64,000 bases of DNA. Source: Micromussa lordhowensis (lineage: Eukaryota > Cnidaria > Anthozoa > Scleractinia > Lobophylliidae). The translations under genes and the position numbers were made by a program. Positions 11,901 through 25,834 of the stretch are shown in pieces. Location of the stretch: NCBI GenBank assembly GCA_964020085.1, contig OZ026604.1, forward strand, positions 24,769,427 through 24,833,426, given 5' to 3'. Under the pieces are notes generated by a model. That model ran no database searches. It saw nothing but the letters and a program-made list of their open reading frames with translations, and was not told the origin of the DNA. Positions within the stretch are counted from its first letter, which is position 1. Each line of letters begins with the position of its first letter.

Positions 11901-14900
11901 GGTGGTATTAGTTTGCAAAGTTGCGACGCGCGCAAAGTTCGGCTAATTAGCAAACGGGCTGGTTAGCATAGTGCGAGATGTCGCGCAGCTCCGAAACTTT
12001 GCATGTGGACCCGGACCCACCCCAGGAGTGCTTTGGTGCCATTAGTTTGCCAAGTTGCGACACGCGTCAAGCTCGGCTAACGAGTCAGCCAGCCGGCCAC
12101 GCCTGGGGATCTGCGGGCTGATTAGCATAGTGGGAGATTTCGCGCAGCTCCGATACTTCGCATTTGGACCCGGACCGACCCCGGGAGTGCTTTGGTGGTA
12201 TTAGTTTGCAAAGTTGCGACGCGCGCAAAGTTCGGCTAATTAGCAAACGGGCTGGTTAGCATAGTGCGAGATGTCGCGCAGCTCCGAAACTTTGCATGTG
12301 GACCCGGACCCACCCCAGGAGTGCTTTGGTGCCATTAGTTTGCCAAGTTGCGACACGCGTCAAGCTCGGCTAACGAGTCAGCCAGCCGGCCACGCCTGGG
12401 GATCTGCGGGCTGATTAGCATAGTGGGAGATTTCGCGCAGCTCCGATACTTCGCATTTGGACCCGGACCGACCCCGGGAGTGCTTTGGTGGTATTAGTTT
12501 GCAAAGTTGCGACGCGCGCAAAGTTCGGCTAATTAGCAAACGGGCTGGTTAGCATAGTGCGAGATGTCGCGCAGCTCCGAAACTTTGCATGTGGACCCGG
12601 ACCCACCCCAGGAGTGCTTTGGTGCCATTAGTTTGCCAAGTTGCGACACGCGTCAAGCTCGGCTAACGAGTCAGCCAGCCGGCCACGCCTGGGGATCTGC
12701 GGGCTGATTAGCATAGTGGGAGATTTCGCGCAGCTCCGATACTTCGCATTTGGACCCGGACCGACCCCGGGAGTGCTTTGGTGGTATTAGTTTGCAAAGT
12801 TGCGACGCGCGCAAAGTTCGGCTAATTAGCAAACGGGCTGGTTAGCATAGTGCGAGATGTCGCGCAGCTCCGAAACTTTGCATGTGGACCCGGACCCACC
12901 CCAGGAGTGCTTTGGTGCCATTAGTTTGCCAAGTTGCGACACGCGTCAAGCTCGGCTAACGAGTCAGCCAGCCGGCCACGCCTGGGGATCTGCGGGCTGA
13001 TTAGCATAGTGGGAGATTTCGCGCAGCTCCGATACTTCGCATTTGGACCCGGACCGACCCCGGGAGTGCTTTGGTGGTATTAGTTTGCAAAGTTGCGACG
13101 CGCGCAAAGTTCGGCTAATTAGCAAACGGGCTGGTTAGCATAGTGCGAGATGTCGCGCAGCTCCGAAACTTTGCATGTAGACCCGGACCCACCCCAGGAG
13201 TGCTTTGGTGCCATTAGTTTGCCAAGTTGCGACACGCGTCAAGCTCGGCTAACGAGTCAGCCAGCCGGCCACGCCTGGGGATCTGCGGGCTGATTAGCAT
13301 AGTGGGAGATTTCGCGCAGCTCCGATACTTCGCATTTGGACCCGGACCGACCCCGGGAGTGCTTTGGTGGTATTAGTTTGCAAAGTTGCGACGCGCGCAA
13401 AGTTCGGCTAATTAGCAAACGGGCTGGTTAGCATAGTGCGAGATGTCGCGCAGCTCCGAAACTTTGCATGTGGACCCGGACCCACCCCAGGAGTGCTTTG
13501 GTGCCATTAGTTTGCCAAGTTGCGACACGCGTCAAGCTCGGCTAACGAGTCAGCCAGCCGGCCACGCCTGGGGATCTGCGGGCTGATTAGCATAGTGGGA
13601 GATTTCGCGCAGCTCCGATACTTCGCATTTGGACCCGGACCGACCCCGGGAGTGCTTTGGTGGTATTAGTTTGCAAAGTTGCGACGCGCGCAAAGTTCGG
13701 CTAATTAGCAAACGGGCTGGTTAGCATAGTGCGAGATGTCGCGCAGCTCCGAAACTTTGCATGTGGACCCGGACCCACCCCAGGAGTGCTTTGGTGCCAT
13801 TAGTTTGCCAAGTTGCGACACGCGTCAAGCTCGGCTAACGAGTCAGCCAGCCGGCCACGCCTGGGGATCTGCGGGCTGATTAGCATAGTGGGAGATTTCG
13901 CGCAGCTCCGATACTTCGCATTTGGACCCGGACCGACCCCGGGAGTGCTTTGGTGGTATTAGTTTGCAAAGTTGCGACGCGCGCAAAGTTCGGCTAATTA
14001 GCAAACGGGCTGGTTAGCATAGTGCGAGATGTCGCGCAGCTCCGAAACTTTGCATGTGGACCCGGACCCACCCCAGGAGTGCTTTGGTGCCATTAGTTTG
14101 CCAAGTTGCGACACGCGTCAAGCTCGGCTAACGAGTCAGCCAGCCGGCCACGCCTGGGGATCTGCGGGCTGATTAGCATAGTGGGAGATTTCGCGCAGCT
14201 CCGATACTTCGCATTTGGACCCGGACCGACCCCGGGAGTGCTTTGGTGGTATTAGTTTGCAAAGTTGCGACGCGCGCAAAGTTCGGCTAATTAGCAAACG
14301 GGCTGGTTAGCATAGTGCGAGATGTCGCGCAGCTCCGAAACTTTGCATGTGGACCCGGACCCACCCCAGGAGTGCTTTGGTGCCATTAGTTTGCCAAGTT
14401 GCGACACGCGTCAAGCTCGGCTAACGAGTCAGCCAGCCGGCCACGCCTGGGGATCTGCGGGCTGATTAGCATAGTGGGAGATTTCGCGCAGCTCCGATAC
14501 TTCGCATTTGGACCCGGACCGACCCCGGGAGTGCTTTGGTGGTATTAGTTTGCAAAGTTGCGACGCGCGCAAAGTTCGGCTAATTAGCAAACGGGCTGGT
14601 TAGCATAGTGCGAGATGTCGCGCAGCTCCGAAACTTTGCATGTGGACCCGGACCCACCCCAGGAGTGCTTTGGTGCCATTAGTTTGCCAAGTTGCGACAC
14701 GCGTCAAGCTCGGCTAACGAGTCAGCCAGCCGGCCACGCCTGGGGATCTGCGGGCTGATTAGCATAGTGGGAGATTTCGCGCAGCTCCGATACTTCGCAT
14801 TTGGACCCGGACCGACCCCGGGAGTGCTTTGGTGGTATTAGTTTGCAAAGTTGCGACGCGCGCAAAGTTCGGCTAATTAGCAAACGGGCTGGTTAGCATA

Positions 14901-16165
14901 GTGCGAGATGTCGCGCAGCTCCGAAACTTTGCATGTGGACCCGGACCCACCCCAGGAGTGCTTTGGTGCCATTAGTTTGCCAAGTTGCGACACGCGTCAA
15001 GCTCGGCTAACGAGTCAGCCAGCCGGCCACGCCTGGGGATCTGCGGGCTGATTAGCATAGTGGGAGATTTCGCGCAGCTCCGATACTTCGCATTTGGACC
15101 CGGACCGACCCCGGGAGTGCTTTGGTGGTATTAGTTTGCAAAGTTGCGACGCGCGCAAAGTTCGGCTAATTAGCAAACGGGCTGGTTAGCATAGTGCGAG
15201 ATGTCGCGCAGCTCCGAAACTTTGCATGTGGACCCGGACCCACCCCAGGAGTGCTTTGGTGCCATTAGTTTGCCAAGTTGCGACACGCGTCAAGCTCGGC
15301 TAACGAGTCAGCCAGCCGGCCACGCCTGGGGATCTGCGGGCTGATTAGCATAGTGGGAGATTTCGCGCAGCTCCGATACTTCGCATTTGGACCCGGACCG
15401 ACCCCGGGAGTGCTTTGGTGGTATTAGTTTGCAAAGTTGCGACGCGCGCAAAGTTCGGCTAATTAGCAAACGGGCTGGTTAGCATAGTGCGAGATGTCGC
15501 GCAGCTCCGAAACTTTGCATGTGGACCCGGACCCACCCCAGGAGTGCTTTGGTGCCATTAGTTTGCCAAGTTGCGACACGCGTCAAGCTCGGCTAACGAG
15601 TCAGCCAGCCGGCCACGCCTGGGGATCTGCGGGCTGATTAGCATAGTGGGAGATTTCGCGCAGCTCCGATACTTCGCATTTGGACCCGGACCGACCCCGG
15701 GAGTGCTTTGGTGGTATTAGTTTGCAAAGTTGCGACGCGCGCAAAGTTCGGCTAATTAGCAAACGGGCTGGTTAGCATAGTGCGAGATGTCGCGCAGCTC
15801 CGAAACTTTGCATGTGGACCCGGACCCACCCCAGGAGTGCTTTGGTGCCATTAGTTTGCCAAGTTGCGACACGCGTCAAGCTCGGCTAACGAGTCAGCCA
15901 GCCGGCCACGCCTGGGGATCTGCGGGCTGATTAGCATAGTGGGAGATTTCGCGCAGCTCCGATACTTCGCATTTGGACCCGGACCGACCCCGGGAGTGCT
16001 TTGGTGGTATTAGTTTGCAAAGTTGCGACGCGCGCAAAGTTCGGCTAATTAGCAAACGGGCTGGTTAGCATAGTGCGAGATGTCGCGCAGCTCCGAAACT
16101 TTGCATGTGGACCCGGACCCACCCCAGGAGTGCTTTGGTGCCATTAGTTTGCCAAGTTGCGACAC
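8965..16165 (+). repeat. Highly homogenised stretch of the array
   Basis: Over about 24.5 consecutive units I saw only one substitution, at 13179 (catgtag for catgtgg). The neighbouring region from 16166 onward has several variants per kilobase. Nothing other than satellite is present. The simplest reading is a recent local amplification of one unit type. Collapse or copy-number error in assembly is an alternative. Confidence 0.8.
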
Positions 16166-17335
16166 ACGTCAAGCTCGGCTAACGAGTCAGCCAGCCGGCC
16201 ACGCCTGGGGATCTGCGGGCTGATTAGCATAGTGGGAGATTTCGCGCAGCTCCGATACTTCGCATTTGGACCCGGACCGACCCCGGGAGTGCTTTGGTGG
16301 TATTAGTTTGCAAAGTTGCGACGCGCGCAAAGTTCGGCTAATTAGCAAACGGGCTGGTTAGCATAGTGCGAGATGTCGCGCAGCTCCGAAACTTTGCATG
16401 TGGACCCGGACCCACCCCAGGAGTGCTTTGATGCCATTAGTTTGCCAAGTTGCGACACGCGTCAAGCTCGGCTAACGAGTCAGCCAGCCGGCCACGCCTG
16501 GGGATCTGCGGGCTGATTAGCATAGTGGGAGATTTCGCGCAGCTCCGATACTTCGCATTTGGACCCGGACCGACCCCGGGAGTGCTTTGGTGGTATTAGT
16601 TTGCAAAGTTGCGACGCGCGCAAAGTTCGGCTAATTAGCAAACGGGCTGGTTAGCATAGTGCGAGATGTCACGCAGCTCCGAAACTTTGCATGTGGACCC
16701 GGACCCACCCCAGGAGTGCTTTGGTGCCATTAGTTTGCCAAGTTGCGACACGCGTCAAGCTCGGCTAACGAGTCAGCCAGCCGGCCACGCCTGGGGATCT
16801 GCGGGCTGATTAGCATAGTGGGAGATTTCGCGCAGCTCTGATACTTCGCATTTGGACCCGGACCGACCCCGGGAGTGCTTTGGTGGTATTAGTTTGCAAA
16901 GTTGCGACGCGCACAAAGTTCGGCTAATTAGCAAACGGGCTGGTTAGCATAGTGCGAGATGTCGCGCAGCTCCGAAACTTTGCATGTGGACCCGGACCCA
17001 CCCCAGGAGTGCTTTGGTGCCATTAGTTTGCCAAGTTGCGACACGCGTCAAGCTCGGCTAACGAGTCAGCCAGCCGGCCACGCCTGGGGATCTGCGGGCT
17101 GATTAGCATAGTGGGAGATTTCGCGCAGCTCCGATACTTCGCATTTGGACCCGGACCGACCCCGGGAGTGCTTTGGTGGTATTAGTTTGCAAAGTTGCGA
17201 CGTGCGCAAAGTTCGGCTAATTAGCAAACGGGCTGGTTAGCATAGTGCGAGATGTCGCGCAGCTCCGAAACTTTGCATGTGGACCCGGACCCACTCCAGG
17301 AGTGCTTTGGTGCCATTAGTTTGCCAAGTTGCGAG
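16166..17335 (+). repeat. Variant-rich patch with founder haplotype
   Basis: This patch holds gacacacgtc (16166), ctttgatgc (16431), gatgtcacgc (16671), agctctgat (16839), gcgcacaaa (16913), gacgtgcgc (17203), ccactccag (17295) and gcgagacg (17335). The first three variants, spaced 265 and 240 bp, recur as a set at 23784, 25835, 35199 and 39294, which marks this as a member of an older block family. Confidence 0.85.
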
Positions 17336-20300
17336 ACGCGTCAAGCTCGGCTAACGAGTCAGCCAGCCGGCCACGCCTGGGGATCTGCGGGCTGATTAGC
17401 ATAGTGGGAGATTTCGCGCAGCTCCGATACTTCGCATTTGGACCCGGACCGACCCCGGGAGTGCTTTGGTGGTATTAGTTTGCAAAGTTGCGACGCGCGC
17501 AAAGTTCGGCTAATTAGCAAACGGGCTGGTTAGCATAGTGCGAGATGTCGCGCAGCTCCGAAACTTTGCATGTGGACCCGGACCCACCCCAGGAGTGCTT
17601 TGGTGCCATTAGTTTGCCAAGTTGCGACACGCGTCAAGCTCGGCTAACGAGTCAGCCAGCCGGCCACGCCTGGGGATCTGCGGGCTGATTAGCATAGTGG
17701 GAGATTTCGCGCAGCTCCGATACTTCGCATTTGGACCCGGACCGACCCCGGGAGTGCTTTGGTGGTATTAGTTTGCAAAGTTGCGACGCGCGCAAAGTTC
17801 GGCTAATTAGCAAACGGGCTGGTTAGCATAGTGCGAGATGTCGCGCAGCTCCGAAACTTTGCATGTGGACCCGGACCCACCCCAGGAGTGCTTTGGTGCC
17901 ATTAGTTTGCCAAGTTGCGACACGCGTCAAGCTCGGCTAACGAGTCAGCCAGCCGGCCACGCCTGGGGATCTGCGGGCTGATTAGCATAGTGGGAGATTT
18001 CGCGCAGCTCCGATACTTCGCATTTGGACCCGGACCGACCCCGGGAGTGCTTTGGTGGTATTAGTTTGCAAAGTTGCGACGCGCGCAAAGTTCGGCTAAT
18101 TAGCAAACGGGCTGGTTAGCATAGTGCGAGATGTCGCGCAGCTCCGAAACTTTGCATGTGGACCCGGACCCACCCCAGGAGTGCTTTGGTGCCATTAGTT
18201 TGCCAAGTTGCGACACGCGTCAAGCTCGGCTAACGAGTCAGCCAGCCGGCCACGCCTGGGGATCTGCGGGCTGATTAGCATAGTGGGAGATTTCGCGCAG
18301 CTCCGATACTTCGCATTTGGACCCGGACCGACCCCGGGAGTGCTTTGGTGGTATTAGTTTGCAAAGTTGCGACGCGCGCAAAGTTCGGCTAATTAGCAAA
18401 CGGGCTGGTTAGCATAGTGCGAGATGTCGCGCAGCTCCGAAACTTTGCATGTGGACCCGGACCCACCCCAGGAGTGCTTTGGTGCCATTAGTTTGCCAAG
18501 TTGCGACACGCGTCAAGCTCGGCTAACGAGTCAGCCAGCCGGCCACGCCTGGGGATCTGCGGGCTGATTAGCATAGTGGGAGATTTCGCGCAGCTCCGAT
18601 ACTTCGCATTTGGACCCGGACCGACCCCGGGAGTGCTTTGGTGGTATTAGTTTGCAAAGTTGCGACGCGCGCAAAGTTCGGCTAATTAGCAAACGGGCTG
18701 GTTAGCATAGTGCGAGATGTCGCGCAGCTCCGAAACTTTGCATGTGGACCCGGACCCACCCCAGGAGTGCTTTGGTGCCATTAGTTTGCCAAGTTGCGAC
18801 ACGCGTCAAGCTCGGCTAACGAGTCAGCCAGCCGGCCACGCCTGGGGATCTGCGGGCTGATTAGCATAGTGGGAGATTTCGCGCAGCTCCGATACTTCGC
18901 ATTTGGACCCGGACCGACCCCGGGAGTGCTTTGGTGGTATTAGTTTGCAAAGTTGCGACGCGCGCAAAGTTCGGCTAATTAGCAAACGGGCTGGTTAGCA
19001 TAGTGCGAGATGTCGCGCAGCTCCGAAACTTTGCATGTGGACCCGGACCCACCCCAGGAGTGCTTTGGTGCCATTAGTTTGCCAAGTTGCGACACGCGTC
19101 AAGCTCGGCTAACGAGTCAGCCAGCCGGCCACGCCTGGGGATCTGCGGGCTGATTAGCATAGTGGGAGATTTCGCGCAGCTCCGATACTTCGCATTTGGA
19201 CCCGGACCGACCCCGGGAGTGGTTTGGTGGTATTAGTTTGCAAAGTTGCGACGCGCGCAAAGTTCGGCTAATTAGCAAACGGGCTGGTTAGCATAGTGCG
19301 AGATGTCGCGCAGCTCCGAAACTTTGCATGTGGACCCGGACCCACCCCAGGAGTGCTTTGGTGCCATTAGTTTGCCAAGTTGCGACACGCGTCAAGCTCG
19401 GCTAACGAGTCAGCCAGCCGGACACACCTGGGGATCTGCGGGCTGATTAGCATAGTGGGAGATTTCGCGCAGCTCCGATACTTCGCATTTGGACCCGGAC
19501 CGACCCCGGGAGTGCTTTGGTGGTATTAGTTTGCAAAGTTGCGACGCGCGCAAAGTTCGGCTAATTAGCAAACGGGCTGGTTAGCATAGTGCGAGATGTC
19601 GCGCAGCTCCGAAACTTTGCATGTGGACCCGGACCCACCCCAGGAGTGCTTTGGTGCCATTAGTTTGCCAAGTTGCGACACGCGTCAAGCTCGGCTAACG
19701 AGTCAGCCAGCCGGCCACGCCTGGGGATCTGCGGGCTGATAAGCATAGTGGGAGATTTCGCGCAGCTCCGATACTTCGCATTTGGACCCGGACCGACCCC
19801 GGGAGTGCTTTGGTGGTATTAGTTTGCAAAGTTGCGACGCGCGCAAAGTTCGGCTAATTAGCAAACGGGCTGGTTAGCATAGTGCGAGATGTCGCGCAGC
19901 TCCGAAACTTTGCATGTGGACCCGGACCCACCCCAGGAGTGCTTTGGTGCCATTAGTTTGCCAAGTTGCGACACGCGTCAAGCTCGGCTAACGAGTCAGC
20001 CAGCCGGCCATGCCTGGGGATCTGCGGGCTGATTAGCATAGTGGGAGATTTCGCGCAGCTCCGATACTTCGCATTTGGACCCGGACCGACCCCGGGAGTG
20101 CTTTGGTGGTATTAGTTTGCAAAGTTGCGACGCGCGCAAAGTTCGGCTAATTAGCAAACGGGCTGGTTAGCATAGTGCGAGATGTCGCGCAGCTCCGAAA
20201 CTTTGCATGTGGACCCGGACCCACCCCAGGAGTGCTTTGGTGCCATTAGTTTGCCAAGTTGCGACACGCGTCAAGCTCGGCTAACGAGTCAGCCAGCCGG

Positions 20301-23300
20301 CCACGCCTGGGGATCTGCGGGCTGATTAGCATAGTGGGAGATTTCGCGCAGCTCCGATACTTCGCATTTGGACCCGGACCGACCCCGGGAGTGCTTTGGT
20401 GGTATTAGTTTGCAAAGTTGCGACGCGCGCAAAGTTCGGCTAATTAGCAAACGGGCTGGTTAGCATAGTGCGAGATGTCGCGCAGCTCCGAAACTTTGCA
20501 TGTGGACCCGGACCCACCCCAGGAGTGCTTTGGTGCCATTAGTTTGCCAAGTTGCGACACGCGTCAAGCTCGGCTAACGAGTCAGCCAGCCGGCCACGCC
20601 TGGGGATCTGCGGGCTGATTAGCATAGTGGGAGATTTCGCGCAGCTCCGATACTTCGCATTTGGACCCGGACCGACCCCGGGAGTGCTTTGGTGGCATTA
20701 GTTTGCAAAGTTGCGACGCGCGCAAAGTTCGGCTAATTAGCAAACGGGCTGGTTAGCATAGTGCGAGATGTCGCGCAGCTCCGAAACTTTGCATGTGGAC
20801 CCGGACCCACCCCAGGAGTGCTTTGGTGCCATTAGTTTGCCAAGTTGCGACACGCGTCAAGCTCGGCTAACGAGTCAGCCAGCCGGCCACGCCTGGGGAT
20901 CTGCGGGCTGATTAGCATAGTGGGAGATTTCGCGCAGCTCCGATACTTCGCATTTGGACCCGGACCGACCCCGGGAGTGGTTTGGTGGTATTAGTTTGCA
21001 AAGTTGCGACGCGCGCAAAGTTCGGCTAATTAGCAAACGGGCTGGTTAGCATAGTGCGAGATGTCGCGCAGCTCCGAAACTTTGCATGTGGACCCGGACC
21101 CACCCCAGGAGTGCTTTGGTGCCATTAGTTTGCCAAGTTGCGACACGCGTCAAGCTCGGCTAACGAGTCAGCCAGCCGGCCACGCCTGGGGATCTGCGGG
21201 CTGATTAGCATAGTGGGAGATTTCGCGCAGCTCCGATACTTCGCATTTGGACCCGGACCGACCCCGGGAGTGCTTTGGTGGTATTAGTTTGCAAAGTTGC
21301 GACGCGCGCAAAGTTCGGCTAATTAGCAAACGGGCTGGTTAGCATAGTGCGAGATGTCGCGCAGCTCCGAAACTTTGCATGTGGACCCGGACCCACCCCA
21401 GGAGTGCTTTGGTGCCATTAGTTTGCCAAGTTGCGACACGCGTCAAGCTCGGCTAACGAGTCAGCCAGCCGGCCACGCCTGGGGATCTGCGGGCTGATTA
21501 GCATAGTGGGAGATTTCGCGCAGCTCCGATACTTCGCATTTGGACCCGGACCGACCCCGGGAGTGCTTTGGTGGTATTAGTTTGCAAAGTTGCGACGCGC
21601 GCAAAGTTCGGCTAATTAGCAAACGGGCTGGTTAGCATAGTGCGAGATGTCGCGCAGCTCCGAAACTTTGCATGTGGACCCGGACCCACCCCAGGAGTGC
21701 TTTGGTGCCATTAGTTTGCCAAGTTGCGACACGCGTCAAGCTCGGCTAACGAGTCAGCCAGCCGGCCACGCCTGGGGATCTGCGGGCTGATTAGCATAGT
21801 GGGAGATTTCGCGCAGCTCCGATACTTCGCATTTGGACCCGGACCGACCCCGGGAGTGCTTTGGTGGTATTAGTTTGCAAAGTTGCGACGCGCGCAAAGT
21901 TCGGCTAATTAGCAAACGGGCTGGTTAGCATAGTGCGAGATGTCGCGCAGCTCCGAAACTTTGCATGTGGACCCGGACCCACCCCAGGAGTGCTTTGGTG
22001 CCATTAGTTTGCCAAGTTGCGACACGCGTCAAGCTCGGCTAACGAGTCAGCCAGCCGGCCACGCCTGGGGATCTGCGGGCTGATTAGCATAGTGGGAGAT
22101 TTCGCGCAGCTCCGATACTTCGCATTTGGACCCGGACCGACCCCGGGAGTGCTTTGGTGGTATTAGTTTGCAAAGTTGCGACGCGCGCAAAGTTCGGCTA
22201 ATTAGCAAACGGGCTGGTTAGCATAGTGCGAGATGTCGCGCAGCTCCGAAACTTTGCATGTGGACCCGGACCCACCCCAGGAGTGCTTTGGTGCCATTAG
22301 TTTGCCAAGTTGCGACACGCGTCAAGCTCGGCTAACGAGTCAGCCAGCCGGCCACGCCTGGGGATCTGCGGGCTGATTAGCATAGTGGGAGATTTCGCGC
22401 AGCTCCGATACTTCGCATTTGGACCCGGACCGACCCCGGGAGTGCTTTGGTGGTATTAGTTTGCAAAGTTGCGACGCGCGCAAAGTTCGGCTAATTAGCA
22501 AACGGGCTGGTTAGCATAGTGCGAGATGTCGCGCAGCTCCGAAACTTTGCATGTGGACCCGGACCCACCCCAGGAGTGCTTTGGTGCCATTAGTTTGCCA
22601 AGTTGCGACACGCGTCAAGCTCGGCTAACGAGTCAGCCAGCCGGCCACGCCTGGGGATCTGCGAGCTGATTAGCATAGTGGGAGATTTCGCGCAGCTCCG
22701 ATACTTCGCATTTGGACCCGGACCGACCCCGGGAGTGCTTTGGTGGTATTAGTTTGCAAAGTTGCGACGCGCGCAAAGTTCGGCTAATTAGCAAACGGGC
22801 TGGTTAGCATAGTGCGAGATGTCGCGCAGCTCCGAAACTTTGCATGTGGACCCGGACCCACCCCAGGAGTGCTTTGGTGCCATTAGTTTGCCAAGTTGCG
22901 ACACGCGTCAAGCTCGGCTAACGAGTCAGCCAGCCGGCCACGCCTGGTGATCTGCGGGCTGATTAGCATAGTGGGAGATTTCCTGCAGCTCCGATACTTC
23001 GCATTTGGACCCGGACCGACCCCGGGAGTGCTTTGGTGGTATTAGTTTGCAAAGTTGCGACGCGCGCAAAGTTCGGCTAATTAGCAAACGGGCTGGTTAG
23101 CATAGTGCGAGATGTCGCGCAGCTCCGAAACTTTGCATGTGGACCCGGACCCACCCCAGGAGTGCTTTGGTGCCATTAGTTTGCCAAGTTGCGACACGCG
23201 TCAAGCTCGGCTAACGAGTCAGCCAGCCGGCCACGCCTGGGGATCTGCGGGCTGATTAGCATAGTGGGAGATTTCGCGCAGCTCCGATACTTCGCATTTG

Positions 23301-23783
23301 GACCCGGACCGACCCCGGGAGTGCTTTGGTGGTATTAGTTTGCAAAGTTGCGACGCGCGCAAAGTTCGGCTAATTAGCAAACGGGCTGGTTAGCATAGTG
23401 CGAGATGTCGCGCAGCTCCGAAACTTTGCATGTGGACCCGGACCCACCCCAGGAGTGCTTTGGTGCCATTAGTTTGCCAAGTTGCGACACGCGTCAAGCT
23501 CGGCTAACGAGTCAGCCAGCCGGCCACGCCTGGGGATCTGCGGGCTGATTAGCATAGTGGGAGATTTCGCGCAGCTCCGATACTTCGCATTTGGACCCGG
23601 ACCGACCCCGGGAGTGCTTTGGTGGTATTAGTTTGCAAAGTTGCGACGCGCGCAAAGTTCGGCTAATTAGCAAACGGGCTGGTTAGCATAGTGCGAGATG
23701 TCGCGCAGCTCCGAAACTTTGCATGTGGACCCGGACCCACCCCAGGAGTGCTTTGGTGCCATTAGTTTGCCAAGTTGCGACAC
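17336..23783 (+). repeat. Satellite stretch with sparse private variants
   Basis: Only satellite is present. Variants seen are at 19222 and 20980 (ggagtggtttgg, exactly 6 units apart), 19422 and 19426, 19741, 20011, 20696, 22664, 22948 and 22983-22984. The change at 22983-22984 creates a PstI site (ctgcag). No variant was seen between 17336 and 19221, about 6 units. Confidence 0.8.
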
Positions 23784-25227
23784 ACGTCAAGCTCGGCTAA
23801 CGAGTCAGCCAGCCGGCCACGCCTGGGGATCTGCGGGCTGATTAGCATAGTGGGAGATTTCGCGCAGCTCCGATACTTCGCATTTGGACCCGGACCGACC
23901 CCGGGAGTGCTTTGGTGGTATTAGTTTGCAAAGTTGCGACGCGCGCAAAGTTCGGCTAATTAGCAAACGGGCTGGTTAGCATAGTGCGAGATGTTGCGCA
24001 GCTCCGAAACTTTGCATGTGGACCCGGACCCACCCCAGGAGTGCTTTGATGCCATTAGTTTGCCAAGTTGCGACACGCGTCAAGCTCGGCTAACGAGTCA
24101 GCCAGCCGGCCACGCCTGGGGATCTGCGGGCTGATTAGCATAGTGGGAGATTTCGCGCAGCTCCGATACTTCGCATTTGGACCCGGACCGACCCCGGGAG
24201 TGCTTTGGTGGTATTAGTTTGCAAAGTTGCGACGCGCGCAAAGTTCGGCTAATTAGCAAACGGGCTGGTTAGCATAGTGCGAGATGTCACGCAGCTCCGA
24301 AACTTTGCATGTGGACCCGGACCCACCCCAGGAGTGCTTTGGTGCCATTAGTTTGCCAAGTTGCGACACGCGTCAAGCTCGGCTAACGAGTCAGCCAGCC
24401 GGCCACGCCTGGGGATCTGCGGGCTGATTAGCATAGTGGGAGATTTCGCGCAGCTCCGATACTTCGCATTTGGACCCGGACCGACCCCGGGAGTGCTTTG
24501 GTGGTATTAGTTTGCAAAGTTGCGACGCGCGCAAAGTTCGGCTAATTAGCAAACGGGCTGGTTAGCATAGTGCGAGATGTCGCGCAGCTCCGAAACTTTG
24601 CATGTGGACCCGGACTCACCCCAGGAGTGCTTTGGTGCCATTAGTTTGCCAAGTTGCAACACGCGTCAAGCTCGGCTAACGAGTCAGCCAGCCGGCCACG
24701 CCTGGGGATCTGCGGGCTGATTAGCATAGTGGGAGATTTCGCGCAGCTCCGATACTTCGCATTTGGACCCGGACCGACCCCGGGAGTGCTTTGGTGATAT
24801 TAGTTTGCAAAGTTGCGACGCGCGCAAAGTTCGGCTAATTAGCAAACGGGCTGGTTAGCATAGTGCGAGATGTCGCGCAGCTCCGAAACTTTGCATGTGG
24901 ACCCGGACCCACCCCAGGAGTGCTTTGGTGCCATTAGTTTGCCAAGTTTCGACACGCGTCAAGCTCGGCTAACGAGTCAGCCAGCCGGCCACGCCTGGGG
25001 ATCTGCGGGCTGATTAGCATAGTGGGAGATTTCGCGCAGCTCCGATACTTCGCATTTGGACCCGGACCGACCCCGGGAGTGCTTTGGTGGTATTAGTTTG
25101 CAAAGTTGCGACGCGCGCAAAGTTCGGCTAATTAGCAAACGGGCTGGTTAGCATAGTGCGAGATGTCGCGCAGCTCCGAAACTTTGCATGTGGACCCGGA
25201 CCCACCCCAGGAGTGCTTTGGTGCCAA
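23784..25227 (+). repeat. 7-unit duplicated block (2051 bp lag), copy 1
   Basis: Nine variants in this stretch recur exactly 2051 bp (7 x 293) later: 23784 (cacacg), 23995 (atgttgcg), 24049 (ttgatg), 24289 (gtcacg), 24616 (ggactcacc), 24658 (gcaac), 24797 (gtgatatt), 24949 (agtttcgac) and 25227 (gccaatag). The left limit lies between 22983 and 23784. The change at 25227 removes a minus-strand stop and so opens a spurious 61-codon frame. Confidence 0.93.
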
Positions 25228-25834
25228 TAGTTTGCCAAGTTGCGACACGCGTCAAGCTCGGCTAACGAGTCAGCCAGCCGGCCACGCCTGGGGATCTGCG
25301 GGCTGATTAGCATAGTGGGAGATTTCGCGCAGCTCCGATACTTCGCATTTGGACCCGGACCGACCCCGGGAGTGCTTTGGTGGTATTAGTTTGCAAAGTT
25401 GCGACGCGCGCAAAGTTCGGCTAATTAGCAAACGGGCTGGTTAGCATAGTGCGAGATGTCGCGCAGCTCCGAAACTTTGCATGTGGACCCGGACCCACCC
25501 CAGGAGTGCTTTGGTGCCATTAGTTTGCCAAGTTGCGACACGCGTCAAGCTCGGCTAACGAGTCAGCCAGCCGGCCACGCCTGGGGATCTGCGGGCTGAT
25601 TAGCATAGTGGGAGATTTCGCGCAGCTCCGATACTTCGCATTTGGACCCGGACCGACCCCGGGAGTGCTTTGGTGGTATTAGTTTGCAAAGTTGCGACGC
25701 GCGCAAAGTTCGGCTAATTAGCAAACGGGCTGGTTAGCATAGTGCGAGATGTCGCGCAGCTCCGAAACTTTGCATGTGGACCCGGACCCACCCCAGGAGT
25801 GCTTTGGTGCCATTAGTTTGCCAAGTTGCGACAC

